From Orobanche coerulescens (lineage: Eukaryota; Streptophyta; Magnoliopsida; Lamiales; Orobanchaceae): a stretch of 64,000 nt of DNA. Of the stretch, positions 56,778 to 64,000 are shown piece by piece (position 1 is the first letter of the stretch; every line of letters begins with the position of its first letter). A model generated the notes under the pieces. It was given only the letters and a program-made list of their open reading frames with translations, did no database searches and was not told the DNA's origin. A program made the position numbers and the translations under genes. The stretch spans positions 62,980,001-63,044,000 of the forward strand of contig CM065817.1 of NCBI GenBank assembly GCA_033398695.1, given 5' to 3'.

Positions 56778-58923
56778 TAAATCTTCAATAAAACTCGTTT
56801 ATTCAAACATCAGTACAGTTTTACAAAAACATGGGAAATCACATATTCGGACATAGTCCGTTGAAATTATATTCGTTGAAGAACATCAAGTGTTTCGTAA
56901 AAATAATAACAATTACGGCGACAACATCTTTTATTCTTTAGAATTTCATCATGTTGGGAGTATGTATTCATCTTCTGCTTGTCCCGTTCGTCGATTCCTT
57001 AGCCTGAAAAACATAAACGACGAGGTGTGAGTACACGAGCATACTCAGTGAGATTAAACCCTTATAAATCGTCAAAATCATGTCGTGTAATGCACATAAA
57101 ACATTCTTATCTGTGTGAGACTCGTCTCCGATTTCTTTCATTCTTTCGACCCCTCGCGGGTCGTCATGTTACACGACACAACGATGACCGTAACATATTA
57201 AAACAGTATAACCTCACCTCGTTTGCTGAAATCTTGAAATATCTTCCTTTGAATTTGGCTCGGTTGTCCTTCTTGGATCCCGGATACGCTTCTCCTAGCA
57301 CTTGAAAATACTTTTTCATATTTCCGGTCATAAATTCTTGATGTAAAATCTGAAATCTCTTTGAGGACTTTTATCAAACACCTTTGAAAAACTGTCAGAT
57401 TTGAGCTGTCTATTTAATCGGGATTTTTGAGGCCTTTTTAATTTTTTTAATAGAAATATGTTACGGGCGTTTTAAAGTAGAGGTTCATAGGTTCAAAATG
57501 ATATATTATATGTACAAAAATACGTCCGGTAACATGTATAAATAGGGGCTCAAATTCGGTTGAAAATCAACCTTACCCGGACAGCTGGAAGCATTATCCG
57601 AACAGCTGGAAGCCTTATCCGGACAGCTGGCCGAGAAGCTTCTGTCGGTCGTGACCGACCTTATCCGGACAGCTGGCCGAGAAGCTTCTGTCGGTCGCGA
57701 CCGACCTTATCCGACACACGAGAAGCTTCGCCGGTCGTGACCGACCTTTTCCTGACAAATGACCTTATCCGGATAGTGGTCGAGAAGCTTCGCGGCCATG
57801 ACCGTACTGTCGGTAGGCATGTCCGTGGTGACAGATGTCGGTCAAAGCCTCGGCCGGTTCGACCCCTTCCCGATGTCCAAATTCGATTTTCCGATCTGTT
57901 CCGGACTCGTCGGAGTTAAATCTTCGATATGCTCGGAACGGATTTTCGATAATATTAAAATAATAATTTAATATTATTTTTACAATACAAGTGTTCTGTA
58001 ATGAAATTTTATCGTATCAAAATCGTCGGAACTTTTCGAAATCACTTTAATAAATTCTAAAAACGATCCTTATAATTCATTTTGAAATCTTTTCCTTTTA
58101 AGTCCTTCATTTTATGCTAGGAACGTATCGGTCCAAGTATCAGACAACCTATAAATATTAAAATCAAAATCCATGATCGTTAGCAAAATAAATAGTATTT
58201 AAATAAGTATTGGGGCGTTACAATCCCCCCTTTAAAAAATTTCAAATTGAGCTTCGTAAAGAACTTTGAAAATCTATATCAAACCTTGTATGAGTATTTT
58301 CATCAATAACTTTAAAAATATCGTGCCAGCAAAAACATCACTTTGAAACCTTTCTTTGAAATCATATTTTGTTCCTTTAGGATAACATTTAAACTTTCAC
58401 ATATCTTTTGCCGACACAATCATTCTATACTCATACCGAAATTTTAAGTCTTCATAAAAGAGTGAATGCTTGAAAATATTACCTCGGAGTCGACATTGGG
58501 CAGCAGCGATGAACCACATATTCTGTCGAAGATATAATCATGCCGTAATTATTCGTTATACTTTTAAAAATAAGAAAGTTTTGAAATATCTTGTTTTGTA
58601 TAAGTAAATCTTTTTTTTAAAACCTCCTTAACTGTATAGTCCCATACCTATACAGTCTTGGAATACCTCTCGTTACGTGAGAATTCGGTTCGATCATGTA
58701 CCCTCCGCCTAGAAGCCTTGTCGAGCCGCTCATTGTCCGTACCCTTTTTCTTATTGCACCGCGATCACTCCCTTTCTCGGAGCCGCTCATTGTCCGTGCC
58801 CTTTTCTATTGCACGGCGATCACTCCCGCCCTCGTCGGCCCGGGTGTCACATGTTCACCAGCTTCCGCTTGGTTCATCTCCAAATCTCACCGTACTGAGA
58901 GAGGACTTGCTCCGATACCATTC
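56778..58923 (-). repeat. S unit 5: LTR right segment (56778-58222) plus interior (58223-58923)
   Basis: Resumes with TAAATCTTCAATAAAAC exactly where 31326 stopped. LTR total about 1,540 bp. The interior (701 bp) has a shortened TTTCGTCCTCG stretch near 58240. No gene. Confidence 0.9.
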
Positions 58924-61204
58924 TGTAACGCCCTGGCTTTCTTAATTAAAAAGAACGTTACACGGCTCAAATTTTTCCTTAAAATTTTTATATAAATTCG
59001 GAGTATTTGCGGAGGTATTTTAGTTAGTAAATCTTCAATAAAACTCGTTTATTCAAACATCAGTACAGTTTTACAAAAACATGGGAAATCACATATTCGG
59101 ACATAGTCCGTTGAAATTATATTCGTTGAAGAACATCAAGTGTTTCGTAAAAATAATAACAATTACGGAGACAACATCTTTTATTCTTTAGAATTTCATC
59201 ATGTTGGGAGTATGTATTCATCTTCTGCTTGTCCCGTTCGTCGATTCCTTAGCCTGAAAAACATAAACGACAAGGTGTGAGTACGCGAGCATACTCAGTG
59301 AGATTAAACCCTTATAAATCGTCAACATCATGTCGTGTAATGCACATAAAACATTCTTATCTGTGTGAGACTCGTCTCCGATTTCTTTCATTCTTTCGAC
59401 CCCTCGCGGGTTGTCATGTTACACGACACAACGATGACCGTAACATATTAAAACAGTATAACCTCACCTCGTTTGCTGAAATCTTGAAATATCTTCCTTT
59501 GAATTTGGCTCGGTTGTCCTTCTTGGATCCCGGATACGCTTCTCCTAGCACTTGAAAATACTTTTTCATATTTCCGGTCATAAATTCTTGATGTAAAATC
59601 TGAAATCTCTTTGAGGACTTTTATCAAACACCTTTGAAAAACACGATTTGAGCTGTCTATTTAATCGGGATTTTTGAGGCCTTTTTAATTTTTTTACTAG
59701 AAATATGTTACGGGCGTTTTAAAGTAGAGGTTCATAGGTTCAAAATGATATATTATATGTACAAAAATACGTCCGGTAACATGTATAAATAGGGGCTCAA
59801 ATTCGGTTGAAAATCAACCTTACCCGGACAGCTGGAAGCATTATCCGAACAGCTGGAAGCCTTATCCGGACAGCTGGCCGAGAAGCTTCTGTCGGTCGTG
59901 ACCGACCTTATCCGGACAGCTGGCCGAGAAGCTTCTGTCGGTCACGACCGACCTTATCCGGACACCTAACCGAGAAGCTTCGGTCGGTCGTGACCGACCT
60001 TATCCGGAGAGCTGGACAGCCTTATCCGGATAGTGGTCGAGAAGCTTCTGTCGGCCGTGACCGGCAGCTGTCGGTAGGCATGTCCGGCGGTGACCGGCAG
60101 ATGTCGGTCAAATTGGCTCAGCCGGTTCGACCCCTTCCCTATGTCCAAATTCGATTTTCCGATCTGTTCCGGACTCGTCGGAGTTAAATCTTCGATATGC
60201 TCGGAATGGATTTTCGAAAATATTAAAATAAGAATTTAATATTATTTTTGCAATATAAGTGTTACGTAATGAAATTTTATCGTATCAAAATCGTCTAACT
60301 TTTCAAATCACTTTCATAAATTCTAAAAATGATCCTTATAATTCATTTTGAAATCTTTTCCTTTTAAGTCCTTCATTTTATGCTAGGAACGATCGGTCCA
60401 AGTATCGCACAACCTATAAATATTAAAATCAAAATCCATGATCGTTAGCAAAATAAATAGTATTTAAATAAGTATTGGGCGTTATAATCCCCCTTTAAAA
60501 AATTTCGTCCTCGAAATTGAGCTTCAGAAAGAACTTTGAAAATCTATATCAAACCTTGTATGAGTATTTTAATCAATAACTATAAAAATATCGTTCCAGC
60601 AAAAACATCACTTTGAAACCTTTCTTTGAAATCATATTTTGTTCCTATAGGATAATATTTAAACTTTCACATAGCTTTTTACGACACAATCATTCTATAC
60701 TCATACCGAAATTTTAAGTCTTCATAAAAGAGTGAATGCTTGAAAACATTACCTCGGAGTCGACGTTGGGCGCGGCGATGAACCACATATTCTCTCGAAG
60801 ATATAATCATGCCGTAATTATTCGTTATACTTTTAAAAATAAGAAAGTTTTGAAATATCTTGTTTTGTATAAGTAAATCTTTTTTTTTTTTAAAACCTCC
60901 TTAACTGTATAGTCCCATACCTATACAGTCTTGGAATACCTCTCGTTCTGGTGAGAATTCGGTCGACCATGTCCCCCTCCGCCTAGAAGCCTTGTCAGGA
61001 GCCGCTCATTGTCCGTGCCCTTTTTCTTATTGCACCGGCGATCACTCCCCTTTCTCGGAGCCTCTCATTGTCCGTGCCCTTTTCTATTGCACCGGCGATC
61101 ACTCCCCGCCCTCGTCGGCCCCGGGTGTCACATGTTCACCAGCTTCCGCTTGGTTCATCTCCAAATCTCACCGTACTGAGAGAGGACTTGCTCCGATACC
61201 ATTC
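58924..61204 (-). repeat. S unit 6: LTR (58924-60486) plus interior (60487-61204)
   Basis: LTR 1,563 bp; its last bases are GGCGTTATA (one change from GTTACA). Interior 718 bp with PPT and PBS complements. The short-repeat block 59820-60070 is the best preserved of the right side. No gene. Confidence 0.9.
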
Positions 61205-61492
61205 TGTAACGCCCTGGCTTTCTTAATTAAAAAGAACGTTACACGGCTCAAATTTTTCCTTAAATTTTTTATATAAATTCGGAGTATTTGCGGAGGTATT
61301 TTAGTTAGTAAATCTTCAATAAAACTCGTTTATTCAAACATCAGTACAGTTTTACAAAAACATGGGAAATCACATATTCGGACATAGTCCGTTGAAATTA
61401 TATTCGTTGAAGAACATCAAGTGTTTCGTAAAAATAATAACAATTACGGCGACAACATCTTTTATTCTTTAGAATTTCATCATGTTGGGAGT
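61205..61492 (-). repeat. S unit 7: LTR left segment, interrupted by TRG copy C
   Basis: Starts TGTAACGCCCTGG and stops after GGAGT (61488-61492), the probable left TSD of TRG copy C. Confidence 0.9.
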
Positions 61493-62645
61493 TGTTGTTG
61501 CCCAAAATATATATCCGAAGATTAAATACTGCTGGAAGACGGACAACAAACAACAATTTGCGGGAGCACTTCCGAGAGAAGATAAATAATACAAGATTTG
61601 CCGGGTTTGTTAGGCCCGGGCTTGAATGCTCTCGCGAGATGATATTAATACGAATATTCGTGGATACAAGTATTAATGAGAGAAATCTAAATACAATGAG
61701 TGTAAAAAGACTCTGTTAATCTGGCTCTTGAGCGAAGCTCGGTGTTCTTCGTCCCCGCCGATCGTCTTCCTGATGAGAGAGGCCGGGAGAAGTAAGACCG
61801 AATGATAGCTGTTTCCAAGAGTTGGAAATAGCCAAGTGCTTGATGTTTTGCTTCTGTATTGCGTGAAATCCGAAGGGAGTTGAAGAAGTGTCCTAGTGCA
61901 GGGAGCCTTGTTTATATAGGGGTAGCCGGGTCCTGTCCTCTAGCGGGCGATCGCCTTCCGGCCATTATAATAATGGGGCGATCGTCCGCCGGCCAATATT
62001 ATAATGGGGCGATCACCCGAGCTGTTGGGCTAAAGTCCAAGGAAGAGGCTGGCAGTCTGCCTAAAGTCCAAAGTTACAAGAGGCGGCCACTGGCGGTCAA
62101 TGAGGGCGGCCACGCGTCCGGAGTCAGTCACATGCGGCCCTACTGACAGCTTTCGGCGGCTTGTCGGCTGGTGGAGAGATCCTGCCAGGCTGTGGTCAAT
62201 GGCCCGAGATTCGCGGATCTTGTCTCGGCTCTTGCACGTGGTGCCAGTCTTAAGGTTCGGCCTTTGCCGACTGGATGACCATCGGCGCTGATCGACATAA
62301 GGCGGTCGTCTCTAGCTGGTCATCAGAGGTCGCCATCGGCCAGTTGCTGAGGGTCGGCATTGGTCGGTCACCAAGGGTCGGTCGGCAAGTGCCGAGAGAT
62401 GATCGTCTCCAGTCGGTCGCCAGGAGTCGGTCGCCGAGTACCGAGAGGCGATCGTATTGATGTCGATCGCTCGGCACCGGGATTCGTCCTGGGACCTTCG
62501 GTTGGCCAGTCTAGCTTGTCCGCTGGGTAAGGGCTCGGTCGCCTGGTCGCTGGTCGGCAGATCTGCCTTTGCCGCTCGGCAGTGACTCGGTCCCCCGACC
62601 TCTGAGGCGATCGCCGGTCGGAAAGTGTTAATTCTTGACACAACA
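61493..62645 (-). repeat. TRG copy C 3' LTR
   Basis: 1,153 bp; on minus it starts TGTTGTGTCAAGAATTAAC and ends GGGCAACAACA. TATATAAA on minus at 61911-61918. It differs from L1-L6 by numerous substitutions, so it is a separate family member. Confidence 0.92.
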
Positions 62646-63492
62646 ATTGCCCCCCAGCATGCTCCTATGTTGAAGACATGGGGCGAGGTGGTTCTTGTTG
62701 GCGATCGTGTAAGGAAGAGGACGGGCGATCTTGCTGAGCTGACTTAGGATTCGGACTTGGGCTATCATGGTCGATTGGCTAGCTATCTTTCGGTCTTGTA
62801 CCTGCAAAAACAACATTGGCCGATCCCCCATGGAAACTTGGTGGTTTCGCTTGTTTGAGGAATCGTACACAGTCGCGGAAATCGATGGACCGACTCCATG
62901 ACCGTGTCTTGGTGCGCGAAGACATTGAGTGTCTCGTGACTCACTTTATTATGAGGGTCCTCTGTTAGGCTGCGCCTCGCCTCGTATTTAAACGAAGGGC
63001 GTGCGGTCTCGGTCTAGAGGAGTCCTTGCGCGGGGCAGCGTCGGATGAATCAACTCCACGCCCGCGGCTTGTTAGCTCTGCTTCCACCTCGGCCAGCCAT
63101 GGAGATGGCCGACCTCGACGGTGTACGTTGAGACGGGGTTGTGGCATGGGTCCACTGATTAATGTTGGAGAGTCCTCAGACTACGCCGGCCTCGTATTTA
63201 AACGAAGGGCGGGCGATCTCGGCCGAAAGGGACCTTGCATGGCCGAAGCAGCCGGTTCCATCGACTGCCAGGACCATGGCTTTATGATGTGCGGTGGAGG
63301 CGATCTTATGCCTTAGTCCGTCATGTTAGATCTTTGGATCGTAAATGGCGATCGTGTCGCCGGATTGCGATGATGTAGCGTGATGATCGGCGATCGGGCG
63401 GAAGATCGGCGACCGCCGCTAAGCGGCCGATCGCTTTATTCGTAGGTCGATATCGGCGGCCAAGGGAGTTAGTCCTCATTTAAAATGGTGGA
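62646..63492 (-). other. TRG copy C 3' interior with PPT
   Basis: The PPT reads AGCATGCTGGGGGGCAAT on minus next to the LTR. Two copies of the CCTTCGTTTAAATACGAGGC motif (minus strand) at about 62980 and 63193. The complete 3' region is present. No gene. Confidence 0.85.
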
Positions 63493-64000
63493 TCAGTAGT
63501 TGGTGAGCGAGTCCTCGCTCTGCTGGATAGTAGCGATCGCTACTGAGATCGGAGGTCGCGCGGGCGCCGATCGCTCTACTCCTAGGCTAAGAAGAAGCCT
63601 CTGCCTGGACAGGAAATCTGCGGCTCTAGCCCGGAAGGCTGCGTAGGTTGTAGGTTGGTTTTTCGTGAGATGCCTGAACATAGGCGAAAAACCCTGAAAA
63701 CGTCCTAGGACCGCGTAGAGGGCGGTCTCATCGTTTATGGGCTCGCCGTTGAGGATGATCACGTCTACCCGGTCGATGTAGTCCGAGTCGGACTCCTCTT
63801 CTCCCTGCTTGATTTGCATCATGCGAAGCCGACCTTCTGGCCGGACGACCCTGGTGGCGAAGTGTTCCGTGAAGACGTGCGCCAGCTCGTTAAAGGAGCC
63901 AATGAGGTGTACCACCGGTGGGCGAGGTCGTCCAGCGTCAGAGGAAACATTCGGCACCTGGTCGCGTCAGATGCCCCACACCCGGTCATGTAGATGTTGA
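63493..64000 (-). pseudogene. TRG copy C gag (partial, C-terminal part)
   Basis: 154 residues are open from 63957: SFNELAHVFTEHFATRVV, QIKQGEEESDSDYIDRVD, RAADFLSRQRLLLSLGV. Above 63900 the expected WYTSLPPRS segment is out of frame, about 15 codons being shortened around 63905-63925. The N-terminal half lies outside the window. Confidence 0.85.

Larger units (their letters stand above)
13033..61492 (-). repeat. S array: tandem LTR-interior-LTR array of a small non-autonomous LTR retrotransposon
   Basis: After removing nested insertions the segment is a head-to-tail series of about 2.26 kb monomers. In minus orientation each LTR starts TGTAACGCCCC and ends GGGCGTTACA. It is followed by PBS GAATGGTATCGGAGCAAG, about 0.71 kb of non-coding interior, and a PPT AAAGGGGGGAGGAT before the next LTR. 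Neighbouring units share one LTR. The text before the PPT (TTTCGAGGACGAAATTTTTT on minus) resembles the pol end of Del/Tekay-type chromoviruses, so S may be a derivative of one (inference). No unit has a gene. Confidence 0.9.
61493..64000 (-). mobile_element. TRG copy C: inverted TRG element, cut by the window edge
   Basis: On the minus strand: gag (running off the window), 3' interior, PPT, then 3' LTR 61493-62645. It opposes the orientation of the central array. The second LTR and right TSD lie beyond 64000. Confidence 0.92.

Noticed and set aside
57560..57919. Repeated ORF of about 120-145 residues starting MKINLTRTAGSIIRTAGS in most S LTRs
   Set aside because: It is a translation of the short-repeat block; length and frame change between units and it has no family resemblance.

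Overview
The window is plant nuclear DNA made almost entirely of LTR retrotransposons nested in one another, as in plant pericentromeric or other heterochromatin. I see no host protein gene, tRNA, rRNA or CRISPR array. The plant lineages present (Ty1/copia, a Sirevirus-like copia with palindrome-rich LTRs, Tat-like gypsy gag, a TRIM) point to an angiosperm; the species cannot be named from this. Family names used here (Copia-1, TRG, S, SIRE-like) are labels of convenience.

Bottom layer. From 13033 to 61492, after removing insertions, the DNA is a head-to-tail array of about 2.26 kb monomers. Each monomer is one LTR (about 1.55 kb, TGTAACGCCC...GGGCGTTACA) plus about 0.71 kb of non-coding internal DNA, with a PBS and a PPT that place the element on the minus strand. 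A small non-autonomous LTR retrotransposon ('S') has thus become a satellite-like array whose neighbouring copies share LTRs.

Left flank, 1-13032. A degenerate Ty1/copia element on the minus strand (Copia-1) sits in an S LTR. Its 5' LTR was hit by a gag-only, pol-less LTR element on the plus strand (TRG copy A, 8194-12649, TSD GAGTA). A 7.5 kb block starting inside TRG copy A and running into the S array (12017-19508) was then duplicated in tandem (19509-27058). Both copies carry the same 1.06 kb TRIM at the same site.

Centre, 31327-56777. A TRG element entered an S LTR (TSD TAAAT at both outer ends). A second TRG inserted into its interior (TSD ACATG). The [LTR + gag interior] unit was then amplified by unequal crossing-over, giving six LTRs and five interiors on one strand. 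One interior was later interrupted by a 9,998 bp Sirevirus-like copia (37178-47175, TSD CATCA) with nearly identical 1,556 bp LTRs, gag, pol, and an extra downstream ORF. That ORF has its own palindrome-plus-TATA upstream region resembling the LTR promoter.

Right flank, 56778-64000. The S array resumes and is interrupted at 61493 by another TRG copy on the minus strand, which runs off the window.

Caution. Copy-to-copy differences in all families cluster at CAG/CTG trinucleotides as small indels and swaps, which looks like consensus error at CHG-methylated sites. Frameshifts reported below may therefore be partly technical.
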